A stretch of 36,299 nucleotides of DNA from Myxococcales bacterium (GTDB lineage: Bacteria; Myxococcota; UBA727; VGSZ01), in assembly GCA_023248635.1 (NCBI GenBank), contig JAHFED010000060.1, positions 1 to 36,299 of the forward strand. Direction: 5' to 3'. The notes below the pieces were generated by a model that did not search any database, had not been told where the DNA came from, and saw only the letters and a list, made by a program, of their open reading frames with translations. Positions within the stretch are counted from its first letter, which is position 1; the number at the start of each line of letters is the position of its first letter. A program made the translations under genes and the position numbers. Below are positions 1 to 8,243 of this stretch, piece by piece.

Positions 1-114
1 GGCGGCGAGCGCGCCACTCCCGTGCGCACTGGCGGCGGGGAACGCGCCACCCCCGTGCGCACCGGCGGCGGCGAGCGCGCTGCTCCCGGGCGCACCGGCG
101 GCGGCGAGCGCACC
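1..114. repeat. 33-bp tandem repeat at the window edge
   Basis: Three and a half head-to-tail units (1-30, 31-63, 64-96, 97-114), each starting GGCGGCG and ending GTGCGCACC or GGGCGCACC. The 33-bp period equals 11 codons, so every frame stays open. Frame 1 reads GGGERATPVRT units and stops at TGA 115-117. Frame 3 reads Arg-rich units and runs straight into the adenylate-forming enzyme. It may be the repetitive C-terminus of an upstream gene or a low-complexity N-terminal extension of the downstream one; the window edge prevents a decision. Confidence 0.85.
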
Positions 115-1388
115 TGAAGAGGCCCGACGACGACGTCACCACCACCGTCGAGAATGCCCGGCGCGCGCCGTACTACCGGCGCGTCTTTGGGTCAGCGTGG
201 CGTGGCGTTCACAGCACGGCCGACCTCGCGCGCCTCCCTCTCCTCGACAAAGCCACCGCCATCGCTCACCAAGAGGAGCTGCTGACCGGCCCCCGCGGGC
301 TGGCCCTGGGCGTCTCTTCTTCGGGGACCACCCGCACCAACGCCATCGACCCACCCCTCGAGGTCGTCGTCGGCGAAAACGAGCTGGCGGCCCCAGACCA
401 AGGTGCCGCAGCCGAAGGCGTCGTCGTCGTCGTCGTCGCCGTCACCCACGGTCTGCCAGGACCGCCGGGCCGCAGCGAGGTGCTCGTGCCCTGGATGCAC
501 GACAAAAACGCCCTCCTGCTGCTCGACCAGGCCCTTCGACGACGTCACCTTGGCCGGTTGCCGGACACGCTGCGCATCTCGACCGGCGCGCTCAAAGCCT
601 TCGTCACCTGGCAGATCGAGCACGGCATCGACCCGGCTCGCTACGGGGTCCGCTTCGTCGGCACCAACAGCTTCCGCCTGTCACCCCACTGGAAAGAGCT
701 GATTCAGAGCCATTTCAATTGCGATATCTACGACAACTACAGTCTCTCCGAATTCGCCACGCCGGCGACGGAGTGCAAGGCCTGCCGCGGGCTGCATTGG
801 GGCGATCCCCCGCTGTTCTGGGAGGTCATCAATCTCGACGACGAGAAAGCGCTCGCCCAGCAAGCGGGGAGCACCGGCGAGCTCGTGCTCACCAACCGCG
901 CTCCCTTTGTCACGCTGATGCCGCTGATTCGTTATCGAACGGGTGATGTCGTTTCGCTGGGAAAAATATGCGCAGCCACGGGCAAGCGCGCCTTCACCTT
1001 TCTCGGTCGCCGCCGCCGCGGCCTCGTCGTCGACGGCACCTTCGTCTTGCCGCCGACCTTGCTGCAGGACGTGCTCGAGGCCTTTACCGAGACCGAGCGG
1101 GGCCTGCATCCCCTGGTCACGCTCGGCGTGCTGAACAGCCGCGAGCTGGGGCTGCCCCGCTTCGTCGTCGACGATGACGGCAGCGTGCTGCGGCTGCGCT
1201 TCGAGACCCGCTTTCACCCCGGGATCTACCGACACAACGCTGCTGGACTGGTCGAGCAGGTTCGCACGGCGGTCTTGCGCGGGGATCGCGCCCTGCGGGG
1301 ACTGCTGCGCCGTCGCCGTCGCCGTTTCGCCGTCGAAGCCGTGGCGCCAGGTGTGCTCGCGCCGCCACCGGACAAATACGATCCATGA
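3..1388 (+). CDS. PaaK-like adenylate-forming enzyme (5' end uncertain)
   Basis: Member of the ANL adenylate-forming superfamily, closest in layout to phenylacetate-CoA ligase (PaaK) and its relatives, which activate a carboxylic acid as an acyl-adenylate. Visible landmarks are a family-like N-terminus (VENARRAPYYRRVFG, about 141-191), the Gly/Ser/Thr-rich phosphate loop SSSGTTR at 315-335, YDNYSLSEFA near 729-758 and IRYRTGDVV near 928-954 (the YRTGD motif), then a C-terminal mini-domain. About 423 residues lie between the repeat and the stop, near the usual PaaK size. No in-frame ATG, GTG or TTG occurs before the conserved start: the frame is open to base 3 and crosses the Arg-rich repeat, so the start is upstream of the window, a rare CTG (114), or hidden by a frameshift. 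The loop lacks the usual G-x-K after TTG, so substrate and activity are unknown. A run of six Val is encoded by GTC repeats before AVTHG. Confidence 0.75.
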   Translation, partial: RRARHSRAHWRRGTRHPRAHRRRRARCSRAHRRRRAHLKRPDDDVTTTVENARRAPYYRRVFGSAWRGVHSTADLARLPLLDKATAIAHQEELLTGPRGLALGVSSSGTTRTNAIDPPLEVVVGENELAAPDQGAAAEGVVVVVVAVTHGLPGPPGRSEVLVPWMHDKNALLLLDQALRRRHLGRLPDTLRISTGALKAFVTWQIEHGIDPARYGVRFVGTNSFRLSPHWKELIQSHFNCDIYDNYSLSEFATPATECKACRGLHWGDPPLFWEVINLDDEKALAQQAGSTGELVLTNRAPFVTLMPLIRYRTGDVVSLGKICAATGKRAFTFLGRRRRGLVVDGTFVLPPTLLQDVLEAFTETERGLHPLVTLGVLNSRELGLPRFVVDDDGSVLRLRFETRFHPGIYRHNAAGLVEQVRTAVLRGDRALRGLLRRRRRRFAVEAVAPGVLAPPPDKYDP

Positions 1389-1404
1389 GCTGGCGGCATC
1401 AGGC

Positions 1405-1438
1405 ACCGCTCCGCGGTCGACGTTCAGCGAGATCGGGG
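1405..1438 (+). repeat. Fragment of the dispersed multi-hairpin element
   Basis: This 34-bp stretch matches the distal hairpin of the dispersed element: ACCGCTCCGCGGTCGA, one mismatch, then GTTCA. The following GTTCAGCGAGATCGGGG (1422-1438) is identical to the 3' end of the copy at 18537-18672. The rest of the element is absent. The remaining intergenic bases up to 1630 show no supportable gene; short reading frames there lack codon bias or a recognisable product. Confidence 0.55.
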
Positions 1439-1630
1439 GCGACGCGCATTGGCTCCAACCATCGGGGAGATGGCCCGAGCAACGTACGTCGATCACATGA
1501 GACACTCGCTTTGCATGGCCCGGCGTCCCAGCTTGCGTCGCTGGGCACGAAGTTCGTTGCCAGGCCGGCCGCATCTTGGATCTCGCTCCCCAACCCGCCT
1601 GGCGGGGCAGCGTCAATCGTGCCCGCTCGA

Positions 1631-4498
1631 CTACGGCGTCACGCTGACGATCGCGCCCTGCACAAAGTCGGGCACGAGCAGCGTGCCGTCGCTCTCGAAG
1701 GCGGCCCCCACGACGAAGGATCCCGGGGGCACCCGGTCGCCGTTTTGGGTGTTGAAATCCGCCATGGCGCTCCCAAAGGGCACGAGCTTGGCTGCCACGG
1801 GGTCAAGCTCCAGCACGTCGGCGGAGCCGTGGCGCACGGTGAAGACGCGCCCATCGCTGGAGGCCGCCAGGGCCCCGCTGCCATAGGCGGCGCTGGAGAG
1901 CAGACGCGCAGCAGCGCCGCCTACGTCGGTGGTCACGAAGTCGAGATTGGACCCGAAGGTCATGGTGAGATCGATGGCGGCGGCGATCAAGCGGTTGCCC
2001 GAGCGCACCAGGAAAAGCGAATGCGCCGCGAACCCAGTGCCGAAATTGGGCGTGTGCGTTCCATTGCTGGCGAGCCGGCCCATGGTCGCTGGCGGAGGCA
2101 AAGCGGGCGGAGCCGGATCGGGGCCCAAGGGGACGTCGAGATAATAAAGGTTCCCCGCATCATCGCGCGCCAGCCCCGTGGGGCATTGAATGGGGGTCGT
2201 GCCCCCGACGCCGACGTCGTCGAGCAGATCGATCGTCGCCCCGGTGTCGGCGTTGAGGGTGAAGATGCGGCGCTCGGCGCAGGAGCTCACCGTGAGCACG
2301 GCCGATCCAGCCACCGTTTGCCCAATCAGACCCCGCGGTTGCGCCACCGTGGCCAAGACCCGGGAGGTGCCGTCATCGTTGATGGCGACCACGGCGCCGT
2401 CGGGCTCATCGCTGACGACGACGCCGGGGCCGCCCCCGTTGGTTTGGAAGAGGAAGGGACCGTTGGTGGCCAAAAAGAGGGTGCTGCCGAGGCGCACGCC
2501 ACCAAACGACGGCAACACGCCGGCAGCAACGATGGTCGATTGGGTCGCGCCCGCTCCGAGGCGACGAACCATGCTGCTGCTCGACTGCGCCAGGAAGAGC
2601 GAGGTCCCATGATCGATCAAGGTGCCGTCACCGGCGAAATGGCTGTCGGTGGTCAGGGCGTCGGCCAGGTATTGGTAGCCGGTGGGGTTGGCAAAGGGAT
2701 TCAGCCCGCTGCAGCTGGCGACGGGGGTGGAGCGCAGGATGCCGTCGGCGCTCGACACGACGATGGTGGGAACGCCGACGACGTCGACGACGGCGATGCC
2801 CCGCGTCTGAGTCACGCCTGGCGCCGCAGAGCAAAAGAAGCTCGCCGTGGGGGACAGGCCGGCCGGATCGGTGATCTTGAAGACGGCGCTGGCGTCGTCG
2901 GTGACGTAGAGGTCGGTGCCGTCGGTGGTCATGCCAAACGAGTTGCAGAGCGTCGGATTGCTGCTGATCTTGGGTCCGGGGGGCGTTGGTCCACCCGCGC
3001 CACCTGGCGACGGCGAATCGAGGTTGCCGGCGGCATCGAGGCGGAAGATGCCGCAGGCCTGGCGATCGAGAACGTAGATGGAGCCATCGTTGGTCCGCGT
3101 GATCGCCGAGCGGGGCGGGAAACGCACGGGCCCCGCGCCGCCGCCGGGGGGTGGGCCCAAGAAGGGCGAGCGCGCGAGCAGCTCGGTGATGGCGCCGGTG
3201 GCGGGTTTGAACCGGCGCACCGAGCCCAGCGACGTCACAAAGAGGACGTCGGTGCCGTCGGTCGCCAGCGCAATGGGTCCATCGAGCACGACACCCCGGT
3301 TGCTGGTGTTGACGCTGGCGGCGGCCAGCACGCGGCGCACGGAGCCATCGGCGTCACGACGGAACAAGCCCGCGTTGGCGCCACGGGTCACGGCGCCGGT
3401 GAGAGGGGAGAAGCTGCCTCCAGGAGCTCCTCCCCCAGGCGCGGCGGCAGCGGGATCGGCGGCGGCGCCGGCGGCGATGAAGAGGGATGAGCCGACGGCG
3501 ACGACGCCGCTGGGGGCTGAGGGCAAGGCGACGTCCAGGAGGTTGGGGGTCCCCTGGGGCACAGCGAGAAAGACCAGCGGGTTGGAGGGCTGATTGGCCA
3601 CCTCGACGCTGACCGTCACCCGGGTGTCGCTCACAACGACCACGCCGACCCGCACGGTGAGTTGGGTCGGGGTCGCGGCGAGCACCGTCGCTGGCGCCCC
3701 GCCAAAGAGCACCAGGTTGTCGAGCAGCGTCGTGGAGAAGCCGGTGCCCGAGATGCGCACGTGGCTGTTCGCCGAGCCGACGGTGGGCGCCAAAGCGCTG
3801 AGGTGCGGGGGATCTTGCAAGACTGCGTCGCTGCCGTCTTGGCCATCCGCACCGTCTTGGCCATCGACGCCATCGACGCCATCGACGCCATCGACGCCAT
3901 CGACGCCATCCTCCCCGTCAACGCCGTTCAGGCCGTTGGTCCCGTTGGTTCCATTGAGGCCGTTGGTGCCGTTGGTGCCGTTGAGACCGTTGGTGCCGTC
4001 TGCGCCGTCTGCTCCGTCTGCGCCGTCTGCTCCGTCTGCGCCGTCTGCGCCGTCTGCTCCATCTGCTCCGTCCTGCCCGTTGGTTCCGTCGGTGCCGTCG
4101 GTTCCGTCGGTGCCGTCTTCCCCATTGGTGCCGTCGGTCCCGTCGGTCCCGTCGGTGCCATCCTCCCCATTGGTGCCGTCGGTGCCGTCCTCACCGTTGG
4201 TGCCATCGGTGCCATCGGTGCCGTCGGTCCCATCGGTGCCGTCCACGCCGTCGATGCCGTCGATGCCGGGGAAACCAGCTCCCGTCGCTTCACCGGAATT
4301 GTTGACGCCGTTGACGCCGTCGATCCCATCGATGCCGTTGGCGCCGTCGACGCCGTCGACCCCATCGCGCCCGTTGACGCCGTCGATGCCGTCGCGGCCA
4401 TCGGCACCCTTGATGGTGGTGACGCCTTCGGGGAGGCCGCACGACGCCAGCATCGCAAAAGCGGCGGTGAACAGCAGGTGCCGAATTGGTGTGTTCAT
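1631..4498 (-). CDS. Collagen-like lipoprotein with IPT/TIG domain and beta-propeller
   Basis: A 955-residue envelope protein. The N-terminus has a signal peptide ending in a canonical lipobox, L17-A18-S19-C20, so the mature protein should be lipid-anchored. Residues about 31-225 are uninterrupted Gly-X-Y triplets of the types GTD, GVD, GAD and GTN, with only a short break near residues 65-75. An IPT/TIG Ig-like domain follows (from HLSALAPTVGSANSHVRISG, about 230-310), and the remaining 640 residues are repetitive beta-rich segments with recurring DGT(D/S) and YVTDD or YVLDR turns, like NHL-type propellers. ATG is preceded by GGAG at a spacing of about nine. The collagen-like part has almost no Pro, unlike ordinary collagens. 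It lies downstream of the membrane protein gene on the same strand, but 201 bp apart. Role unknown; a rod-like surface stalk carrying a propeller is an inference. Confidence 0.8.
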   Translation of the reverse strand: MNTPIRHLLFTAAFAMLASCGLPEGVTTIKGADGRDGIDGVNGRDGVDGVDGANGIDGIDGVNGVNNSGEATGAGFPGIDGIDGVDGTDGTDGTDGTDGTNGEDGTDGTNGEDGTDGTDGTDGTNGEDGTDGTDGTDGTNGQDGADGADGADGADGADGADGADGADGTNGLNGTNGTNGLNGTNGTNGLNGVDGEDGVDGVDGVDGVDGVDGQDGADGQDGSDAVLQDPPHLSALAPTVGSANSHVRISGTGFSTTLLDNLVLFGGAPATVLAATPTQLTVRVGVVVVSDTRVTVSVEVANQPSNPLVFLAVPQGTPNLLDVALPSAPSGVVAVGSSLFIAAGAAADPAAAAPGGGAPGGSFSPLTGAVTRGANAGLFRRDADGSVRRVLAAASVNTSNRGVVLDGPIALATDGTDVLFVTSLGSVRRFKPATGAITELLARSPFLGPPPGGGAGPVRFPPRSAITRTNDGSIYVLDRQACGIFRLDAAGNLDSPSPGGAGGPTPPGPKISSNPTLCNSFGMTTDGTDLYVTDDASAVFKITDPAGLSPTASFFCSAAPGVTQTRGIAVVDVVGVPTIVVSSADGILRSTPVASCSGLNPFANPTGYQYLADALTTDSHFAGDGTLIDHGTSLFLAQSSSSMVRRLGAGATQSTIVAAGVLPSFGGVRLGSTLFLATNGPFLFQTNGGGPGVVVSDEPDGAVVAINDDGTSRVLATVAQPRGLIGQTVAGSAVLTVSSCAERRIFTLNADTGATIDLLDDVGVGGTTPIQCPTGLARDDAGNLYYLDVPLGPDPAPPALPPPATMGRLASNGTHTPNFGTGFAAHSLFLVRSGNRLIAAAIDLTMTFGSNLDFVTTDVGGAAARLLSSAAYGSGALAASSDGRVFTVRHGSADVLELDPVAAKLVPFGSAMADFNTQNGDRVPPGSFVVGAAFESDGTLLVPDFVQGAIVSVTP
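3836..4395. repeat. 9-bp-type minisatellite encoding Gly-X-Asp triplets
   Basis: Degenerate tandem repeats of 3, 6 and 9 bp (on the plus strand variants of GCCGTCGGT and GCCATCGAC) cover the collagen-like part of the minus-strand lipoprotein gene. Because the period is a multiple of three, all frames on both strands remain open, which produces long meaningless PSVPSV and AVGAVG reading frames on the plus strand. Confidence 0.85.
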
Positions 4499-4624
4499 GG
4501 TCGTGGGCTCCGGCGCCGATCAGGTTGGGCGCTCTGAAGCTAGCGCCGCGTCCCTGGGTCGATCGCTTGGAGAGATCCACCGTCCCAATGTCGCTCGCTC
4601 GAGATGTAGGTGAAGGGTGGCTCA

Positions 4625-4648
4625 TTCAAGACACGGGCGCGTCTTCAG
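4625..4648. repeat. Solo palindrome, TTCAAG family
   Basis: Single 24-bp imperfect palindrome with left arm TTCAAGACAC, loop GGGC and right arm GCGTCTTCAG. It is a diverged member of the family arrayed at 27716-27938. It sits in the 201-bp gap between the end of the minus-strand membrane protein gene and the start of the collagen-like lipoprotein gene, where it could act as a terminator or 5' structure. Confidence 0.6.
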
Positions 4649-4699
4649 CACGGCCCGCTTTGCATCCGCTGGAGCGCCAACTCTGAGAGCGCGAGCCCG

Positions 4700-6256
4700 T
4701 CAGCTGACGAAGACGACGTCGCCGACGGCCTTCTCTTCTTCTTTGGCTTGCTCGCGTTGCTTCTGCAGCTCTTCGACTTCGGCTTCGAGATCGCGAAAGC
4801 GGTAGAGGCCGCGACCCTCGGCCAGGGCTTCGACGTCGACGTCGCCTCCCAGAGCGACGACGGCCCGGGTGAGCTCTTTTTCGTCGGCGGGCTTGCCGGT
4901 GGCTTCTTGCCAGACTGCTTGCAGGGAGGCTTCACTGACGCCGGGGTCGGTGCCTGTGCGCGCGGCCTGCTGCATGGTGTTGAACACCGTCTTCAGCACC
5001 GCACGCTCGGCGTTTTGCTGCGCGGCGGCGGCCTCTTTGCTCGAGGACCGCCACTTTCGCAGCGCGGGCAGAGCGAAGAGCACGAGAGAAAACACCAGCG
5101 GGATGACCCCAAAGACCAAGGGAACGCCTTCGACGGGGAGCACCGGTGGATTCGCCACCTTCAGGCGGATCATCTCGAACATGTGCCAGAGCCGGTCGAT
5201 GGTCAGGTTGAGCTGCAGCGCCACCAGAGCCGCGACCAGGTTGAAGGCGTTGACGGCGGCGATGAGGAAATTGGTGCCGCCGCTGTTGCCGGTGACAGCG
5301 GGGGCTTGCACGCGCTCGTTCCACACTGGTGGCGGAGCACGATCTTCGTGGTGGCCGGCGGTCTTTCTCAAGGCCTCGAAGCGATAGGTGATGGCGCCGG
5401 CATCAGAGACGTCTACGTCGCCTTCGTAGTCGAGCAGCAGGCGCGACATGAGTGGATCGGCTTCTTCGCGCGGCAGTCCGGTGACCTTCATGACGTCGAG
5501 CAAGCCGATGCGGCCGGCGTTGGCGCGGATCTGGGCGATGAGCTTGCGCTCGAGCTCTTGGGGATCGGCCTTTGGCGGCTCGGGTCCGAACACGAAGCGG
5601 TTGACGCGCTCGTAGAACGGGACGCTTTTGTCGGAGACGTAGACGTCCTCTTCGATGACCACGCGCTCACCAAAGCGCATGACGGTGCGCCGTCGACGTT
5701 GCACCTGGTCCCCGAGTCCGCGCCTTTGGTCGCGCTGCTGGCGGCTGCGCGCGTAGGAGCCCTGCCCCATGGCCACGGGGGAGAAGGGGTGGAAGGTCCA
5801 AAACAAGGCCTCGGCGATGACGCGAAAGGCGACCACGAGGACGCCGCCGCCGCCGCGGTCGTCGCTGCGTCCCGAGAACATCATCGCCAGGGCGATGGCG
5901 ACGAAGGCCAGGGCATAGCCGATGAGCACCACGCTGACCCAAGCCCGCACCAGGAACTTGCCGACGCCGCGGATCGTCGACGTCACCTTGTCGATGGCCC
6001 TCTTGAACCAAGGCTTTTGGCTGAGGGGCAGCGAGAGCCCGTGGGGGAAACGGAAGAGGAGCTCCCCCTGATCGGTCGCCGACAGGGTGCCCCGGTAGCG
6101 CGTGGACAACACGTGCAACCCGCGCTCGGCGTCGCGCAGCGCCAGACCGGCCTTCGCCGCAGCGTCGGCGATGGTCAGCTCTGCCTTCTTGGGCAGGCCA
6201 CGCAGGGCGCCTTCGAGAGCGGCGGCTGCGGCGGCGGGTTCCATGATCTCGGCCAT
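4700..6256 (-). CDS. Membrane protein with three winged-helix-like modules
   Basis: A 518-residue protein not assigned to a named family. Hydrophobic segments are seen at about 100-128, 135-155, 300-320 and 350-370. Three similar soluble modules lie at about 15-70, 215-273 and 390-468. Each has two or three helices, a helix-turn-helix-like stretch and a closing strand of the form G-x-x-(Y/F)RF: GELLFRF, GAITYRF and GRGLYRF. The C-terminus after the third module is a charged coiled coil (EAEVEELQKQREQAKEEE). A Gly/Asp-rich loop (SDDRGGGG) follows the first membrane segment. The winged-helix reading is inference from helix spacing and the repeated RF strand, not from a database match. Only 59 bp separate it from the divergently transcribed nitroreductase. 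The start ATG at 6256 is the first in frame; a second, MEP, lies four codons later. Confidence 0.6.
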   Translation of the reverse strand: MAEIMEPAAAAAALEGALRGLPKKAELTIADAAAKAGLALRDAERGLHVLSTRYRGTLSATDQGELLFRFPHGLSLPLSQKPWFKRAIDKVTSTIRGVGKFLVRAWVSVVLIGYALAFVAIALAMMFSGRSDDRGGGGVLVVAFRVIAEALFWTFHPFSPVAMGQGSYARSRQQRDQRRGLGDQVQRRRRTVMRFGERVVIEEDVYVSDKSVPFYERVNRFVFGPEPPKADPQELERKLIAQIRANAGRIGLLDVMKVTGLPREEADPLMSRLLLDYEGDVDVSDAGAITYRFEALRKTAGHHEDRAPPPVWNERVQAPAVTGNSGGTNFLIAAVNAFNLVAALVALQLNLTIDRLWHMFEMIRLKVANPPVLPVEGVPLVFGVIPLVFSLVLFALPALRKWRSSSKEAAAAQQNAERAVLKTVFNTMQQAARTGTDPGVSEASLQAVWQEATGKPADEKELTRAVVALGGDVDVEALAEGRGLYRFRDLEAEVEELQKQREQAKEEEKAVGDVVFVS

Positions 6257-6315
6257 CGCCTATTCATAACCAAGCAGGCCGTTGCGTCGAGGGCGGTGGC
6301 GATTACCTCCCCTGC

Positions 6316-6888
6316 ATGCGCACCGCCGACCACGCCATCGACCCCCTCTTTCTGCGCCGCTGGTCGCCCCGGGCCATGTCGGGCGCCCCCCTGCCCACAG
6401 AGGAGCTCCACCGCCTCTTCGAAGCCGCGCGCTGGGCGCCATCGTCGGGCAACTCCCAGCCCTGGCGCTTCGTCGTTTCGCGCCGCGACCAAGAGAGCTT
6501 CGCGTCTTTCTTTGGCCTCCTCGACACCGGCAACCAGGCCTGGTGCCACCAGGCCGCCGCCCTCGTCGTCGTCTGCGCCGCCTCTGTCCGCGCGGCCAAA
6601 GATGGCAGCCTCAAACCCCTGGGCACCCACGCCTTTGACACCGGTGCGGCTTGGATGTCGCTGGCCCTGCAGGCAAGCCAGATGGGCCTGGTCGCCCACG
6701 GCATGGCGGGCTTCGACAAGGTCCGGGCTGCGGAGGTGGTGCGCGTCCCCGACGGCGTCGTCGTCATTTGCATGGTGGCCATCGGCTTGCCCGGCGATCC
6801 GGCGGCGCTGCCCAACGACAAGCTCGCCATCGAGCACCCCAACCAACGCGACCCCATCGAGCAGCACGTGTTCGACGGCCGGTTCTGA
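6316..6888 (+). CDS. Nitroreductase-family FMN oxidoreductase
   Basis: A 190-residue protein of the nitroreductase family: FMN-dependent enzymes that reduce nitroaromatics, quinones or flavins with NAD(P)H, usually as cytoplasmic homodimers. The N-terminal FMN-binding signature is clear: RRWSPRAM, then LFEAARWAPSSGNSQPWRF (Arg and Ser-Ser-x-Asn-Gln-Pro-Trp residues). The centre has GAAWMSLALQASQMGLVAHGMAGFD, typical of the dimer-interface helix and following loop, and the C-terminal VAIGLPGD matches the family's usual final strand. Length is normal. No clear ribosome-binding site precedes the ATG, and there is no better start. The physiological substrate cannot be told from sequence. Confidence 0.88.
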   Translation: MRTADHAIDPLFLRRWSPRAMSGAPLPTEELHRLFEAARWAPSSGNSQPWRFVVSRRDQESFASFFGLLDTGNQAWCHQAAALVVVCAASVRAAKDGSLKPLGTHAFDTGAAWMSLALQASQMGLVAHGMAGFDKVRAAEVVRVPDGVVVICMVAIGLPGDPAALPNDKLAIEHPNQRDPIEQHVFDGRF

Positions 6889-6922
6889 GCTCCATCGCAC
6901 CAGGCGTGATCATCGCCAGCCG

Positions 6923-7585
6923 TCAACGGGCGCTCATCCATCCCGTCGTCGACAAACGGCGCCGGGCCACCAGTCGCACCTCGTGCAGCATCCGCCGGCT
7001 CTGAAAGAGCACCAGCCGATCCAAGAGGGGTTCGACGTCGGTGGGTCCGCCTTCGTGGTGCACGCGCAGGGCGCCGCCGTCGTCGACACTCCAGGGCTCG
7101 TTCAGATAGTGGCTGAAGCTGATCACCCGGCGGGCGTCGTCGGCGAAGACGTCGACGTGGGCGTCGTAGCGGGAGCCGGGCTCGTAACAGGCCGCGTGGC
7201 ACTCGAGCTCGGCCAGCGACAGGAAACAGAAGCTGTTCAGGCGCTCGCGCAGCTCCTCGAGCCGCACCAAAAAGAGCAACATCTCAGGCCCAGGCCGCAC
7301 ACCCCGGCGGCCGTCGACGCCGTCGACGTCGGCGTCGGCAGCGAACCAGCAGACCTGATCGCTGCGCACCCCAGCGGAGCGGTGGCGCTTGGGACCGTGG
7401 CCCACGCGGGACTCGGCAAAGCACCCCCGCTCCAGCAGGAGCAGGAGCTCGGCGCGCAGAGCCAAGGCGCGCTCTCGACCCAACCAACCATCGATGAGCA
7501 CAAAGCCCCGAGCACCGAGCAGGTCGGCGTCGGCGCCGTCGAAGCCGGCTGGTGCAAGGCTCTGGGGCATGCCCGGGTGGTGCAC
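6923..7585 (-). CDS. 2OG-Fe(II) oxygenase, prolyl-4-hydroxylase-like
   Basis: A 220-residue non-haem iron dioxygenase of the prolyl 4-hydroxylase/EGL-9-like group. The iron-binding triad is visible as H143-x-D145 in SRYDAHVDVF and a distal His201 in MLHEV; an Arg of the 208-210 cluster fits the 2-oxoglutarate carboxylate contact. The family's YLNEPW...DGGALRV strand lies between them. The start is GTG 7585; an ATG five codons later (MPQSLAP) is an alternative and neither has a strong ribosome-binding site. It begins 3 bp after the exonuclease stop codon, so the two are probably co-transcribed. The hydroxylation target is unknown: a protein residue or a small molecule are both possible. Confidence 0.8.
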   Translation of the reverse strand: MHHPGMPQSLAPAGFDGADADLLGARGFVLIDGWLGRERALALRAELLLLLERGCFAESRVGHGPKRHRSAGVRSDQVCWFAADADVDGVDGRRGVRPGPEMLLFLVRLEELRERLNSFCFLSLAELECHAACYEPGSRYDAHVDVFADDARRVISFSHYLNEPWSVDDGGALRVHHEGGPTDVEPLLDRLVLFQSRRMLHEVRLVARRRLSTTGWMSAR

Positions 7586-7588
7586 CGC

Positions 7589-8155
7589 TCAGCGAAACAA
7601 CGCCAGCGCCCCCATCGATGCTGGTGCTGGGTCTGGCGTCGCTGCGTCCCGCGGCTGCAGCGCACGCCAGATGCCGAGGGTGGTGCGGGCGTCGTCGAGG
7701 GCGCGGTGGCTGCGACCGCTCTCGATGCCCATGAGCGCGGCGACGTCGACGAGGCGGTGGCGGGGCAGCTCGGGCCGACGCTTGCGAGCCAGCTCCAGGG
7801 CGCACCACCAGGGCACCAAGGGAAAGGCCCGGCCGCTGCGCTCGAAGGCGGCGACGACGAAGGATCGATCGAAGGTGGCATTCCAACAGACGACGGCGTC
7901 GACGCGGGACAGGGCGCGGGCCACCAGCTCGACGACCTGGCCTTCGGCGGGGGCCACGAGCAGTGAGCGCTCGTCGATGCCCGTCAGCCCCCGCACGGCG
8001 ACGGGCAACGGACGGGGGCAGGCGATCAGGCTCGAGAAGCAGCCGACGTCGACGTCGTCGCCGCCCACCACGGCTTCGACAGCACCCACCTCGATCCAGC
8101 GATCGCTGCGGGGGTCGAGCCCGGTCGTCTCTGTGTCGAGGGCGAGCAAGCGCAC
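7589..8155 (-). CDS. DEDDh 3'-5' exonuclease (DnaQ/epsilon-like)
   Basis: A 188-residue protein with the complete DEDDh exonuclease set: D7-T-E9 in ALDTETTGLD (Exo I), D96 in WNATFDRSF (Exo II), and H150-x4-D155 in SHRALDDA (Exo III). It is the size of a free-standing proofreading-type or RNase T-like nuclease, without polymerase or helicase domains. The GTG start is preceded by GGAGAGAG. It lies between a DUF4139 gene (88 bp upstream) and the 2OG-Fe oxygenase (3 bp downstream). Whether it trims DNA or RNA cannot be decided, and it need not be the replicative epsilon subunit. Confidence 0.88.
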   Translation of the reverse strand: MRLLALDTETTGLDPRSDRWIEVGAVEAVVGGDDVDVGCFSSLIACPRPLPVAVRGLTGIDERSLLVAPAEGQVVELVARALSRVDAVVCWNATFDRSFVVAAFERSGRAFPLVPWWCALELARKRRPELPRHRLVDVAALMGIESGRSHRALDDARTTLGIWRALQPRDAATPDPAPASMGALALFR

Positions 8156-8243
8156 CTCTCTCCACCGAAAGGAGGGCGGATCTTGTGCGGCCCTGGCTCC
8201 AAGTAAGCGGATCTACGCCGCAATCGGTGGACGCCGTCGGCGG

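Noticed and set aside
1385-3490. Long plus-strand open frame of about 700 codons
   Set aside because: It is the complement of the collagen-like lipoprotein gene in a GC-rich genome. Its product is low-complexity Gly/Arg/Asp with no domain or ribosome-binding site, whereas the minus strand has a lipobox, IPT/TIG domain and proper start.
3594-4613. Pro-Ser-Val repeat protein on the plus strand
   Set aside because: It arises from reading the Gly-X-Asp minisatellite backwards; the triplet period keeps every frame open. No signal peptide or start context.
4610-7966. Plus-strand open frame of about 1118 codons
   Set aside because: It spans the antisense of the membrane protein and parts of three other genes in both directions. 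No domain is visible and GC3 favours the opposite strand or other frames.
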